From the NCBI RefSeq assembly GCF_020023385.1, contig NZ_JAIQCL010000005.1:62001-126000 (forward strand): 64,000 nucleotides of DNA. Reading direction: 5' to 3'. The stretch comes from Planococcus circulans (lineage in GTDB: Bacteria > Bacillota > Bacilli > Bacillales_A > Planococcaceae). This document shows, one piece after another, positions 39,669 to 48,685 of this stretch. The notes below the pieces were generated by a model. It saw only the letters and a list, made by a program, of their open reading frames with translations, was not told the DNA's origin and ran no database searches. The translations under genes and the position numbers were made by a program. The stretch's first letter is position 1. Every line of letters begins with the position of its first letter.

Positions 39669-39695
39669 TTAGCACTCTAAGTACCCGAGTGCTAA
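39669..39695 (-). promoter_or_regulatory. CIRCE operator
   Basis: TTAGCACTC, nine bases, GAGTGCTAA: a perfect match to the CIRCE inverted repeat bound by HrcA, located between the promoter region and the hrcA start. Confidence 0.97.
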
Positions 39696-39744
39696 TACTA
39701 CATTTAAATTAACAAATATAATGAGCGATGTCAACGGAAGAGCT

Positions 39745-40884
39745 TTATGCCAATAAAAATTGTTCAAAAACTTCGTTGCCGACGAAGCGGCCTTTTCTGG
39801 TCAGACGGATAAAGTCACCGGCAATCTCCAGATTTTTCTTGGCGATTTCTTTTTCCAATATAGCGCCATATACGTCCTGTATCGGTTTTTCGAATTTCTC
39901 TTGGAAATGCAGCAAGGAAACGCCGGACGTTTTCCGGAGACCCAAAAACATCTCTTCTTCCATCTTTTCATGGACCGGCACTTCATGGGTATTGAGGATC
40001 GGCCGTTCGCCTCTATCCAGCGGTTCCATGTATTTCTTCAACGGACCGGCATTCGAATAACGGGCGCCATCCACGTAGCCATGGGCACCGGCACCGACGC
40101 CGATGTATTCGACATTGTCCCAATACAATAAATTATGGTGCGACTCATGCCCTGGACGCGCAAAGTTGGAGATTTCGTATTGCTTCAACCCCCGTTTGTC
40201 CATTTCATTCATCAGCTTTTCATACATATCAGCTTCCAGATCTTCCGTTACGGTATTGAGTTTGCCTTTGGTCATCAAATTATAGAAAACCGTCTTCGGT
40301 TCAATAATCAAAGAATACGCAGAAAAATGCGGCAAGTCGAAAGCGAATGCCTGCTCGAGCGTGTCGTCCCATTGCTGCATGCTCTGCCCAGGCAAGCCAT
40401 ACATCAAATCAAAGCTCAAATTCTCGAAGCCGACCAAACGGGCTGAATCGACCGCGCGTTTGACGTCTGAATTGCTATGGGTCCGGCCAAGCCGTTTCAA
40501 CAGGTCTTCATCGAATGATTGGACGCCCATGCTTAAGCGATTGACGCCTCCGTCAAACAACACCTGCATCTTCTCTTTGGTCAGTTCATCGGGATTGGCT
40601 TCTGAGGTCCATTCCAGGTCGGCAGCCATCGGCACATAGCGATGGATATAGCCAAGCAGCTTCTCCAATTGGGCAGGCGTCAGGGACGTCGGCGTGCCCC
40701 CTCCAAGGAAAATCGTTTCCAGCGGCTGATCGAGTGCTCCCTGTTGTTTCCATAAAGCCAATTCTTTGCCTACTGAATCGATGTAGGCATCCACTGGCTG
40801 GTCTTTGAAAAAGACTTTATTGAAATCGCAGTAAAAACAGATTTGGTGGCAGAATGGAATATGGATGTACAATCCTTTTACCAT
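39745..40884 (-). CDS. hemW: Radical SAM protein HemW (HemN-like, haem chaperone family)
   Basis: A 379-residue radical SAM protein. The cluster motif is CHQICFYC (C12, C16, C19) followed by FLGGGTPTSL near 58-67 and GVQSFDE near 119-125. The length and the single CxxxCxxC-plus-C pattern fit HemW rather than coproporphyrinogen dehydrogenase HemN. HemW proteins bind haem and are implicated in haem delivery. The gene sits between lepA and hrcA as in B. subtilis. GAGGAAAT precedes the ATG. Confidence 0.92.
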   Translation of the reverse strand: MVKGLYIHIPFCHQICFYCDFNKVFFKDQPVDAYIDSVGKELALWKQQGALDQPLETIFLGGGTPTSLTPAQLEKLLGYIHRYVPMAADLEWTSEANPDELTKEKMQVLFDGGVNRLSMGVQSFDEDLLKRLGRTHSNSDVKRAVDSARLVGFENLSFDLMYGLPGQSMQQWDDTLEQAFAFDLPHFSAYSLIIEPKTVFYNLMTKGKLNTVTEDLEADMYEKLMNEMDKRGLKQYEISNFARPGHESHHNLLYWDNVEYIGVGAGAHGYVDGARYSNAGPLKKYMEPLDRGERPILNTHEVPVHEKMEEEMFLGLRKTSGVSLLHFQEKFEKPIQDVYGAILEKEIAKKNLEIAGDFIRLTRKGRFVGNEVFEQFLLA

Positions 40885-40907
40885 TTTATTTCCTCTTTTC
40901 TAATAAG

Positions 40908-40937
40908 AAAAGGAGGCTGAAATTCCCGCCTCCTTTT
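40908..40937 (-). terminator. Terminator of lepA
   Basis: AAAAGGAGGC / GCCTCCTTTT hairpin in the lepA-hemW gap with a T-rich tract on the minus strand. It also includes the region just upstream of the hemW RBS. Confidence 0.7.
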
Positions 40938-40943
40938 TTTCGT

Positions 40944-42773
40944 TTATTTTGATTGGTCGTCCATTTTCAGGATCGCCATGAAGGCTTCTTGGGGAACTTC
41001 AACAGATCCGACCTGCTTCATGCGCTTCTTACCTTCTTTTTGCTTATCAAGAAGTTTCCGCTTACGGGAAATGTCTCCCCCGTAACATTTAGCAAGGACG
41101 TTTTTACGCATGGCGCTGATGGTCTGGCGCGCAACGATCTTCTGGCCGATAGCGGCTTGGATCGGCACTTCAAACTGCTGGCGCGGAATCAAGTTCTTCA
41201 ATTTATCGACGATGACTTTGCCGCGTTCATAGGCGAAGTCACGGTGAACGATGAAACTGAGAGCATCGACCTGCTCCGAATTAAGCAGAATATCCATCTT
41301 CACGAGTTTCGACTCTTTATAGCCGATCAACTCATAATCGAAAGAGGCGTATCCTTTTGTGCCGGATTTTAATTGATCGAAGAAATCGTAGACAATCTCC
41401 GCCAGCGGCAACTCATAAATGATGCTGACACGTGAATTATCCAGATAATCCATCGTCAGGAAATTTCCGCGTTTTTTCTGGCATATTTCCATAACAGCAC
41501 CGACATAATCATTCGGTACCATGATCGTTGCTTTGACATAAGGTTCTTCTACATAATCGATTTTTTGTGCATCAGGCATCATGGCCGGGTTATCGATTTT
41601 AAGAACTTCTTCATCCGTCATATGGACATTGTAGATAACACTTGGTGCAGTGGTGATCAGGTCGATATTAAACTCGCGTTCAATCCGCTCCTGAATAATT
41701 TCCATATGCAATAAACCAAGGAAACCACAGCGATAGCCGAAGCCCAGCGCTTGGGAAGATTCCGGTTCAAACTGAAGTGCCGCATCATTCAATTCCAATT
41801 TTTCGAGTGCATCACGCAAGTCATTGTATTTTGACGTATCAATCGGATAAAGTCCGCAATAAACCATCGGATTCAAACGGCGGTATCCTGGCAATGCTTC
41901 CGATGCCGGTTTTCTTGCATGAGTGATGGTATCACCCACCGGTGCATCACCCACATTTTTGATGGCAGCCGTCAGGAATCCTACATCTCCAACCGTCAAT
42001 TCCTCCCGGAGCGTGGCTCTCGGTGTGAACACTCCTGCTTCGATAACTTCAAACTCTTTATCGCTGGACATCATTTTGATTGTGTCGCCAGGCTTGACCG
42101 TTCCTTCAACAATACGGATATACGAAACGATTCCACGATACGGATCATAAAGCGAGTCGAAAATCATCGCTTTTAACGGCGCACTCGGGTCACCTGTAGG
42201 TGCTGGTATTTTTTCAACGATTTGTTCAAGGATCTCTTCGATTCCAATACCCGCTTTCGCCGAAGCAAGAACGGCTTCAGAGGCATCGAGTCCGATAACT
42301 TCTTCCACTTCCTGCCGTACGCGCTCAGGATCTGCAGCAGGCAAATCGATTTTATTGATGACCGGTAAAATTTCAAGGTCATTATCCAAGGCTAAATAAA
42401 CATTCGCCAACGTTTGGGCTTCTATGCCTTGTGCAGCATCAACGACCAAAACGGCGCCTTCACAGGCAGCAAGGCTGCGTGAGACTTCGTAAGTGAAATC
42501 GACGTGCCCGGGTGTGTCTATCAAATGCATGATATACGTTTCGCCGTCTTTTGCTGTGTAATTTAATTGGACAGCGTTTAATTTGATTGTGATGCCGCGT
42601 TCACGTTCCAAATCCATAGAATCAAGCAGCTGCTCTTTCATTTCCCTAGAGGTAAGGGCGTTTGTTCTTTCCAGTATACGGTCGGCAAGCGTAGATTTCC
42701 CGTGATCGATATGGGCGATGATCGAAAAATTACGTATTTTGCTTTGACGCGCTAATCTCTGTTCTTGGTTCAT
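40944..42773 (-). CDS. lepA: Elongation factor 4 (LepA)
   Basis: A 609-residue translational GTPase resembling EF-G. G1 AHIDHGKST (20-28), G2 region [14 protein letters not shown] near 80, NKIDLP near 135, then EF-G-like domains and the LepA-specific C-terminal domain ([19 protein letters not shown]). It acts on 70S initiation or elongating ribosomes; the exact role is debated. Start at 42773, after AGGAG; three upstream residues are open. In B. subtilis, gpr and spoIIP lie between rpsT and lepA; here rpsT and lepA are direct divergent neighbours. Confidence 0.97.
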   Translation of the reverse strand: MNQEQRLARQSKIRNFSIIAHIDHGKSTLADRILERTNALTSREMKEQLLDSMDLERERGITIKLNAVQLNYTAKDGETYIMHLIDTPGHVDFTYEVSRSLAACEGAVLVVDAAQGIEAQTLANVYLALDNDLEILPVINKIDLPAADPERVRQEVEEVIGLDASEAVLASAKAGIGIEEILEQIVEKIPAPTGDPSAPLKAMIFDSLYDPYRGIVSYIRIVEGTVKPGDTIKMMSSDKEFEVIEAGVFTPRATLREELTVGDVGFLTAAIKNVGDAPVGDTITHARKPASEALPGYRRLNPMVYCGLYPIDTSKYNDLRDALEKLELNDAALQFEPESSQALGFGYRCGFLGLLHMEIIQERIEREFNIDLITTAPSVIYNVHMTDEEVLKIDNPAMMPDAQKIDYVEEPYVKATIMVPNDYVGAVMEICQKKRGNFLTMDYLDNSRVSIIYELPLAEIVYDFFDQLKSGTKGYASFDYELIGYKESKLVKMDILLNSEQVDALSFIVHRDFAYERGKVIVDKLKNLIPRQQFEVPIQAAIGQKIVARQTISAMRKNVLAKCYGGDISRKRKLLDKQKEGKKRMKQVGSVEVPQEAFMAILKMDDQSK

Positions 42774-42802
42774 GGTCCACACTCCTATACAAACTACTAT
42801 GA

Positions 42803-42831
42803 ATTATAGCAGTACCACGGCCATTGAGCAA
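42803..42831 (-). promoter_or_regulatory. Sigma-A promoter of lepA
   Basis: On the minus strand, TTGCTC (42826-42831), a 17-bp spacer, and TATAAT (42803-42808) preceded by TGC (extended -10). Confidence 0.75.
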
Positions 42832-42885
42832 TGAAAGCTCCCGAATTCATTTCACTGTCAAGGAAAACTTCTTTGCATGTATCTA

Positions 42886-42914
42886 TTGCATTCTTTCCGT
42901 CGATTTGATAAAAT
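42886..42914 (+). promoter_or_regulatory. Sigma-A promoter of rpsT
   Basis: TTGCAT (42886-42891), a 17-bp spacer and TAAAAT (42909-42914), about 75 bp upstream of the rpsT start. Confidence 0.7.
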
Positions 42915-42989
42915 AACTCATGTTGTATAGAGACATTAAAGAGTTGGGATAATTTCCTCTCTTTCTTATTTGTCTAGGAGGTGAAAGAT

Positions 42990-43238
42990 ATGCCAAACAT
43001 TAAATCTGCAATCAAACGTGTGCGCACGAACGAAACGAAAAACGCTCAAAACTCACATGTGAAATCAGCAATGCGTTCATCTGTTAAGAAAGCTGAAACT
43101 GCTTTGACTAACAAAGACGATAACGCTAGCGATTCTGTTAAAGCGGCGATTAGACAGGTAGAAAAAGCTGCTTCTAAAGGCTTGATCCACAGAAACACTG
43201 CATCCCGTAAAAAAGCTCGCTTGATGAAACAAGCGTAA
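42990..43238 (+). CDS. rpsT: 30S ribosomal protein S20
   Basis: An 82-residue basic protein of the small subunit with the family start MPNIKSAIKRVR and the HRNTASRKKARL tail. AGGAGGTG lies seven bases upstream of the ATG at 42990; a frame to 42981 overlaps it. It runs opposite to lepA and holA, has its own promoter and ends in a strong terminator. Confidence 0.97.
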   Translation: MPNIKSAIKRVRTNETKNAQNSHVKSAMRSSVKKAETALTNKDDNASDSVKAAIRQVEKAASKGLIHRNTASRKKARLMKQA

Positions 43239-43244
43239 AACCTT

Positions 43245-43280
43245 AAAAAAGCCGGTTCCTTTAGAGGAACCGGCTTTTTT
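43245..43280. terminator. Bidirectional terminator between rpsT and holA
   Basis: A perfect 16-bp stem (AAAAAAGCCGGTTCCT and its complement) with a TTAG loop. A/T runs on both sides let it serve convergent rpsT and holA. Confidence 0.92.
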
Positions 43281-43289
43281 CTATTCTTT

Positions 43290-44318
43290 TCAGCGTTTCA
43301 TCTGTCCCGCACGCTTCATGATAAAGAATTCGAGGATGCGGTCACGGTTGCCGCTGACTGTTTTCAGCTGCAAGTCGATCGCCGCCAAATCACCGAGCAC
43401 CTGCAATAGCCGTTGTTCGGAAATCTGCTGACGTTTTTCCACCAGCAGCTTGACCCGGTAAGGATGGGCTTTCAATTGCTTGGAAATCTGCTGGGCATGA
43501 TAGCCCTTTTTCTGCAGATAATAGACTTGGATCATAAATCGGATCTGCGAAGCCAGCAAAGCCGTCAGCGCGACGGGCTCTTCCTTTTGCCGCAGCAAAT
43601 CGTAATAGACGCTGAGCGCCCCGCTGACGTCGCCATCCAAATAGGACTGCAGCATTTTGAAGGCATCCTGTTCGAGGGTCCGTGCCGTCATCCCCTCTAC
43701 AAGCTCCACTGTGATATTTCCTTCAGCTGCGCCGAGGTAAAGGGACATCTTTTCGATTTCCGAAGACAACAGCGTCAGATTCGTGCCGGCCATCTCCATC
43801 AGTTTTTGGGCGGCCTTCAAATCGATGCCCTTGCCGAAACTTTTCGCTTCGTGCATCAGCCAACTTTCGAGGTCATTCGTCTGCAGCGATTTCGCTTCCA
43901 CCAAAACGGTGTGTTGCTTCATCAGCTTGGTCACTTTTTTCCGTTCGTCCAATTTTTCATAAGGCGCCACGAAAATTGTGACCGAGCTGCCTGGCGGATG
44001 TTCCAACCAGGCTTCCAATGCCTTCAGGTCATGATTGATTTTTTCTTTGCCGCGTTCTGCCGCTTTCAGGAACGATGCGTTCCGCGCAATGATCAGTTTG
44101 CGGTCACTGAAGAATGGAATGGTATCTGCCTCATCGATGACATGTTCGACAGGCACTTCATCCAAATCGAAAAAAGTCAGCTCCAATTCGCCGCCACCCG
44201 TTAATTTATCTTTTAATAAATCCAAAGTTTTTTCGATAAAATAGCTTTCTGTTCCTACAATGAGATAAACAGGGTCTATTTGTCCGCTGCGTATGGATTT
44301 CCACACGGAAGTAATCAT
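43290..44318 (-). CDS. holA: DNA polymerase III subunit delta
   Basis: A 342-residue clamp-loader delta subunit that opens the beta sliding clamp. The N-terminal domain begins VYLIVGTESYFIEKTLDLL. The AAA+-like fold lacks a Walker A, as expected for delta. The C-terminal collar domain contains LLASQIRFMIQVYYL. Family recognition relies on overall pattern and on position: B. subtilis yqeN (holA) lies between rpsT and yqzM/comEC. GGGAGG precedes the ATG. Confidence 0.93.
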   Translation of the reverse strand: MITSVWKSIRSGQIDPVYLIVGTESYFIEKTLDLLKDKLTGGGELELTFFDLDEVPVEHVIDEADTIPFFSDRKLIIARNASFLKAAERGKEKINHDLKALEAWLEHPPGSSVTIFVAPYEKLDERKKVTKLMKQHTVLVEAKSLQTNDLESWLMHEAKSFGKGIDLKAAQKLMEMAGTNLTLLSSEIEKMSLYLGAAEGNITVELVEGMTARTLEQDAFKMLQSYLDGDVSGALSVYYDLLRQKEEPVALTALLASQIRFMIQVYYLQKKGYHAQQISKQLKAHPYRVKLLVEKRQQISEQRLLQVLGDLAAIDLQLKTVSGNRDRILEFFIMKRAGQMKR

Positions 44319-44445
44319 CTTATCAGCCTCCCCTCTCTCTACTATATCGGATTTTTGCCGCTTTGGGTATTTGACAGTTATGTGTCAACGCACAATTTCA
44401 TCTCTTTATGTCCACTTCAATCTAGATTTTTGCGTTGTCTTCGCT

Positions 44446-44451
44446 TATAAT
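44446..44451 (+). promoter_or_regulatory. Candidate -10 box of yqzM
   Basis: TATAAT 25 bp upstream of the yqzM start; the -35 is poorly defined. A separate TTGACAnnnnnnTGTCAA inverted repeat lies at 44371-44388 in the holA-yqzM gap. Confidence 0.4.
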
Positions 44452-44475
44452 TAGAAGGAATTAGGAGGGATTTCA

Positions 44476-44610
44476 ATGAATGAATTTGAACAGAATGTAC
44501 AGTCCAAACGTAACGATGCAATCGACGCGGGTATGGGCTTCGTCGTATCCTTTGGATTTTTCGCCCTTATCTTTATCATCGCTGGACTTGTACAGTTTGC
44601 AGCACGGTAA
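44476..44610 (+). CDS. yqzM: YqzM family small membrane protein
   Basis: A 44-residue protein, MNEFEQNVQSKRNDA... followed by one hydrophobic helix (about residues 20-42). AGGAGGGA is placed six bases before the ATG and a strong terminator follows, which supports a real gene. B. subtilis yqzM occupies the same slot between holA and comEC. Function unknown; a single-pass membrane peptide. Confidence 0.88.
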   Translation: MNEFEQNVQSKRNDAIDAGMGFVVSFGFFALIFIIAGLVQFAAR

Positions 44611-44617
44611 TTAAATC

Positions 44618-44656
44618 AAAAAAGGTTCCAGGTCATCTGACCCGGAACCTTTTTTT
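44618..44656 (+). terminator. Terminator of yqzM
   Basis: AAAAAAGGTTCC / GGAACCTTTTTTT stem with an inner GGTCA/TGACC pairing and a run of seven T. Confidence 0.9.
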
Positions 44657-44663
44657 GTTGGTC

Positions 44664-45165
44664 TGCGCTTTTCTCATTGTCCAGACTCCGGCAGCCAGCT
44701 CTTTGGGTCATAAGCCAACCCAACTATACGGCAAAGAACGCCGCTTCGTTGGTCTGTCTTATGCCCGTCAGAGCTCCATGGCTGCCTGCGCTTTTCTTAT
44801 AGTCCAGACTCCGGCAGCCAGCTCTTTGGGTCATAAGCCAACCCAACTATACGGCAAAGAACGCCGCTTCGTTGGTCTGTCTTATGCCCGTCAGAGCTCC
44901 ATGGCTGCCTGCGCTTTTCTTATAGTCCAGACTCCGGCAGCCAGCTCTTTGGGTCATAAGCCAACCCAACTATACGGCAAAGAACGCCGCTTCGTTGGTC
45001 TGTCTTATGCCCGTCAGAGCTCCATGGCTGCCTGCGCTTTTCTTATAGTCCAGACTCCGGCAGCCAGCTCTTTGGGTCATAAGCCAACCCAACTATACGG
45101 CAAAGAACGCCGCTTCGTTGGACTGTCTTATGCCTGTCAGAGCTCCAGGGCTGCCTGCGCTTTTC
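44664..45165 (-). repeat. Tandem array: four 123-bp REP-like units
   Basis: Units begin (plus-strand coordinates) at 44664, 44787, 44910 and 45033, with a 10-base partial fifth at 45156. Period is exactly 123 bp. The middle units are identical as far as I compared them; the first and last carry a few substitutions. Read on the minus strand, each unit starts AAAAGCGCAGGCAGCC and ends GGCTGCCGGAGTCTGGAC. It contains inverted arms GGGCATAAG/CTTATGACCC and GGAGCTCT/AGAGCT, so each can fold into a long hairpin. Because 123 is divisible by three, a spurious open frame runs through all copies. Confidence 0.93.
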
Positions 45166-45170
45166 ACTAG

Positions 45171-47366
45171 TCATCGCATCGTCTCAAGCTCCAATTCTCC
45201 GTTTTCATAAAGCAATCGGATGGTGCCGTTTTCTGCAGTGTTCAGCGTATCGAGCTTCAATTCGGTAAATCGTTCCACCACTTCGGGGCTCGGATGGCCG
45301 TAGCGATTATCTGCACCCGTTGAAAAGATCGACAATGCCGGTTTGAGTGCGGCCAGGAATTCCTCGCTGCTGGACGTCTTGCTGCCGTGATGGCCCACTT
45401 TCAATACCGTCAATCCGGCGAGTTCGTTCCCATAAGACTCCAATAGATCCTTCTCGCCTCCCGCTTCCAGGTCGCCGGTAAATAAAACCCGGTAGTCCCC
45501 GGTCTTCATTAACAACACCAGCGAATCGTTGTTGCCTTCGTACTCCGCATCCTTTGGCAATAAATAGGTGAATTGCGTCTCACCCACTGTCCAATTCGAT
45601 CCCGCTCCCGGAAACACCACTTTCGCTTCTGCCGTATCCGGTGCCAGCTGCACCATCAATGCGTTCGATGCGGAACCCGGAGTCAGATGCAGCTCATCGA
45701 CCGGGAAAAGCCGGAAAATTTCTTCCGCCCCTTCAGCGTGGTCTGCATCCGGATGCGAAATGATAAAGGTGTCGATCGACGAAATCCCATTCCCTTTCAG
45801 ATAAGGCGCCACTACTTGCCTGCCGATTTCATACGGCCTTTTTTTCTCTTTGAAAGCCTCTGTATCAAAACGCAGCAGCCCGCCGCTATCAATCAAATAG
45901 ACTGCCTGCCGGTAAGGCAGTTCGACCAGCGCACTGTCTCCTTGTCCGACATCAAGAAAAGTCACCTTCAAGCGCGGATCGAGATAAGGCAAGGCCGTGA
46001 ACAGCAGAGCCGGTACCAATAAGATCAGTAATTGCCGAAAACGGAATTTCCGCTCAGCCGTACAATAAAAGAGATAGACGCTGCCCATCAGCAAAAATAC
46101 GGTAAAAACTCCAGGTTTTCCTGGATTCCACAGCTGATAAGGCAAATCCGCCAGCCAAACCATAAAACGATCGACTTCACTGCGCAGCGGCTCATAAAAG
46201 TAAAAAACAAAGTCGGCAGCCGGCTGAAATACCGATGTCAGAAAGAGCAGCAGAAAATTGGCCGGCAGGATAAGCAAGGTGAACAGCGGAACAAACAAGC
46301 TGTTGACCACAAATGCTGACAGCGATAGTTCATAAAAGTGGAACAGCAGCAATGGATACAGGGTCATCTGAGAGATGAACGTGATGACAAACCCCGTTTT
46401 CAGGGATGATTGGATTCCACCCAAAAACTTCAATGAATAGATGATACCGAACGTCGCTCCATAAGAAAGTTGAAAACCGATTTTATACAACGCGTATGGA
46501 TTCCACAGCAGGAAGAGCACCATACTTGTTAACATAATACTTGCAATAGGAATCTTGAATCCTAGCAGTTTTCCAGCCAGCACCACCGATACCATGCTTA
46601 CCGCCCGCCATACCGAAGGCGCACTCCCTGCTATCACCGCATACAGCGGCAGGACAATCAGCAATATTAGGAAAGCCGTCTCTTTTCGGACGTGCAGGCG
46701 GACCAGAATCACATACAAAAGGCCGGACGCTATCCCGACATGCAGTCCCGAAATGGCGAATAAATGAGAGATGCCGAGTGTTTGATGCACCCGCTGATCG
46801 TCAGGATCCATGTTTTCACGTTCACCGATCAATAGCGCTTCCGCTTCCGCAGCCAAACTTTCCGGGAAATGCGCACGGATATGATTTTTGAGGGCATCTC
46901 TTCTCCCAAGTAACCGATTAGCCCATGTAGCATTCGTCCGAGCCCCGTCCATCGACTGGATCGTCAAGAGAGATGCAGCTCCATTGTGTTTCAAGTAATC
47001 GGCCATATTGAACGAATAGCGGTGCGATGGTGCTGAAGCTGCTTCGAAAACGCCGGACACCTGAAATACCGATCCATCCACTAACTTCTCCATAAGATGC
47101 TTTTCCTCTTCTGAGTCCACACGGTACCGGGCGTAAACGATAATATCCTCTCTTATCAACGCAAACCCTCTGAGGCTGTCGCCATCGATGACTGCTCCTG
47201 GCTTGAATGTCAGTTCTCCTGAGTACCTCCCGGAATAACCAAACGTATCCTGGCTGCGAATATCTTGTACCAGGTAAACGGTGCAGGCAAACAACAGGAT
47301 ACTGAGGATGACGGACAAAGTTTCCTTTTTCCAAGCCATCCAACAAAAAAGCAGCGCCATGAACAC
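45171..47366 (-). CDS. comEC: DNA internalisation competence protein ComEC/Rec2
   Basis: 731 residues from the first ATG. It forms the membrane channel for transforming DNA. In order: an N-terminal OB-type soluble domain (about 40-150), the Competence domain with multiple TM helices (about 190-470, including HLFAISGLHVGI) and a C-terminal metallo-beta-lactamase-like domain (DVGQGDSALVELP, ISHPDADHAEG, VLKVGHHGSKTSSS) thought to degrade one strand. The frame continues upstream for about 33 codons, encoding a hydrophobic TM-like segment (TIFLYLATATALATYAA) without ATG, GTG or TTG, so the true start may be an ATT near 47465. Last gene of comEA-comEB-comEC. Confidence 0.9.
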   Translation of the reverse strand: MFMALLFCWMAWKKETLSVILSILLFACTVYLVQDIRSQDTFGYSGRYSGELTFKPGAVIDGDSLRGFALIREDIIVYARYRVDSEEEKHLMEKLVDGSVFQVSGVFEAASAPSHRYSFNMADYLKHNGAASLLTIQSMDGARTNATWANRLLGRRDALKNHIRAHFPESLAAEAEALLIGERENMDPDDQRVHQTLGISHLFAISGLHVGIASGLLYVILVRLHVRKETAFLILLIVLPLYAVIAGSAPSVWRAVSMVSVVLAGKLLGFKIPIASIMLTSMVLFLLWNPYALYKIGFQLSYGATFGIIYSLKFLGGIQSSLKTGFVITFISQMTLYPLLLFHFYELSLSAFVVNSLFVPLFTLLILPANFLLLFLTSVFQPAADFVFYFYEPLRSEVDRFMVWLADLPYQLWNPGKPGVFTVFLLMGSVYLFYCTAERKFRFRQLLILLVPALLFTALPYLDPRLKVTFLDVGQGDSALVELPYRQAVYLIDSGGLLRFDTEAFKEKKRPYEIGRQVVAPYLKGNGISSIDTFIISHPDADHAEGAEEIFRLFPVDELHLTPGSASNALMVQLAPDTAEAKVVFPGAGSNWTVGETQFTYLLPKDAEYEGNNDSLVLLMKTGDYRVLFTGDLEAGGEKDLLESYGNELAGLTVLKVGHHGSKTSSSEEFLAALKPALSIFSTGADNRYGHPSPEVVERFTELKLDTLNTAENGTIRLLYENGELELETMR

Positions 47367-47443
47367 GAGCTGAACCGCTGTTTCATGCGCTGCATATGTG
47401 GCAAGAGCTGTCGCTGTTGCCAGGTAAAGAAAGATCGTGGTGT

Positions 47444-48016
47444 TTAGACTTCGACTTCTCCGAATAATTGATTCACCCGTTCACTGTAATGGGCCAATTC
47501 TTCTTCGCTTCCGCCTTTTTCACGCAATTTCTCCAGAAGCTCAATATATAGAGCTGATTTTTCCACACTCAAAAAATCGATTTTCCGCTCATCGAATACT
47601 ACCTGCACCACTTCAACGCCAGCCTGTTCCAATAATTCAATAGCGTATTCATGATTTTTGTAGTCGGTGGCATAATACAAACGGGAAATTCCTGACTGGA
47701 TAATCGACTTGGTGCATTGCAGGCAAGGGAAATGGCTGACATACATATCGGCGCCATTGACGCTGACGCCATACTTTGCGCATTGCAGCAACGCATTCAT
47801 TTCTGCATGGATGGTCCGGACACAATGGCCATCGACAACGTAACACCCTTTATCGATGCAATGGTCGCCGCCTGAAATCGATCCATTGTACCCCCCAGCC
47901 ATAATTCTGCGGTCGCGTACAATGGTGGCGCCGACAGCCAGTCGTGTACATGTGCTTCTGAGTGCGAGCAAATGGCTTTGCGCCATGAAAAATTGGTCCC
48001 AAGTTATTCGCTTCAT
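47444..48016 (-). CDS. comEB: ComEB, dCMP deaminase family protein
   Basis: A 190-residue zinc deaminase. The catalytic HAE motif is H70/E72 and the zinc cysteines are in PCLQC (C98, C101). A second metal-like cluster, DHCIDKGC near 51-58, is typical of the dCMP deaminase class. It is encoded between comEA and comEC as in B. subtilis, where it is not required for DNA uptake and probably supplies dUMP. The ATG follows an AGGAGG-type RBS. Confidence 0.93.
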   Translation of the reverse strand: MKRITWDQFFMAQSHLLALRSTCTRLAVGATIVRDRRIMAGGYNGSISGGDHCIDKGCYVVDGHCVRTIHAEMNALLQCAKYGVSVNGADMYVSHFPCLQCTKSIIQSGISRLYYATDYKNHEYAIELLEQAGVEVVQVVFDERKIDFLSVEKSALYIELLEKLREKGGSEEELAHYSERVNQLFGEVEV

Positions 48017-48097
48017 TTAATTGCCTCCTGCTTGTGTAGTTAAAATAAGTGTAGCAGAGGCGACGGTTTCGTCAACCGCCTTTGTTGCACATCGCGA

Positions 48098-48685
48098 TTA
48101 TTTAACGATGATCAACTCTTTTAATTGTTCAAAGGTTTTATCGCCGATCCCGGTGACTTCCGTCAATTCTTCCGGCGTTTTGAAGCTTCCGGCTTCTTCC
48201 CGGTAAGCTAGTATAGCAGCAGCTTTGGAAGGACCGATTCCCGGCAGTTCCATCAATTCGGTTTCTGTTGCCAGATTGATGTTGATGAGGGTGCTCCCAC
48301 TACTGCCTGGGGCTGTCTGCTGGGCTGCCGGCAAGATGATTTCTTCACCCGCCGCTGGAACATACAGACTGGTTTCATCAACAACAATCAATGCCAGATT
48401 TATGGAGCGGCTGTCGGCTTCAGGCGTAAATCCGCCGGCAGCATCTATGGCATCCTGCATACGCGATCCTGCCGGAAGCTCATAAACGCCGGGACTGACC
48501 ACCTGGCCTTTCATATCTATCATTAATGTGGATTCGATTACGGGATTTTCGTTTTCAGGGGTTTCTGTCTGCTGAGGGGATTCAGCGCTGATCAATTCGA
48601 GAGAAGCGGCGGGTGTTGTTTCCGCCTTTTCTTGTGGAAAGAAGAAGTAGATCATCAATAACGCAATGGCGGCAGCGGGGATCAA
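48098..48685 (-). CDS. comEA: Competence protein ComEA (DNA receptor)
   Basis: 195 residues from a TTG. It has an N-terminal TM anchor (about 1-17), an acidic flexible linker, a SLBB-like domain (about 55-115: DMKGQVVSPGVYELPAGSR) and a C-terminal helix-hairpin-helix pair (about 130-195: ELMELPGIGPSKAAAILAYR, ELTEVTGIGDKTFEQL) binding dsDNA at the outer face. The TTG truncates the basic pre-TM residues. The same frame is open to a CTG at 48724, seven bases after GAGGA (MKPSQLQKNSAWLL...), which looks like a better start if CTG is used; otherwise a frameshift should be considered. Confidence 0.9.
   Translation of the reverse strand: MIPAAAIALLMIYFFFPQEKAETTPAASLELISAESPQQTETPENENPVIESTLMIDMKGQVVSPGVYELPAGSRMQDAIDAAGGFTPEADSRSINLALIVVDETSLYVPAAGEEIILPAAQQTAPGSSGSTLININLATETELMELPGIGPSKAAAILAYREEAGSFKTPEELTEVTGIGDKTFEQLKELIIVK

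Larger units (their letters stand above)
44611..45170. other. Intergenic region between yqzM and comEC
   Basis: 560 bp with no credible gene: the yqzM terminator followed by the 4 x 123-bp tandem array, which reaches to within six bases of the comEC stop codon. Confidence 0.8.

Noticed and set aside
43413-44204. 263-residue open frame opposite holA
   Set aside because: Antisense shadow of holA without RBS, promoter or recognisable domain.
44371-44388. TTGACA inverted repeat as a promoter pair for holA and yqzM
   Set aside because: The spacing from either TTGACA to a plausible -10 does not fit 16-18 bp on either strand, so I kept it only as a note.
44664-45165. CRISPR array
   Set aside because: The units are contiguous 123-bp repeats with no unique spacers, and no cas genes are present.
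44655-45170. 171-residue open frame with four 41-residue repeats
   Set aside because: It exists only because the 123-bp repeat unit is divisible by three and happens to lack stops in this frame. It has no RBS, runs straight out of the yqzM terminator, and the same element family at 22.2 kb is non-coding.
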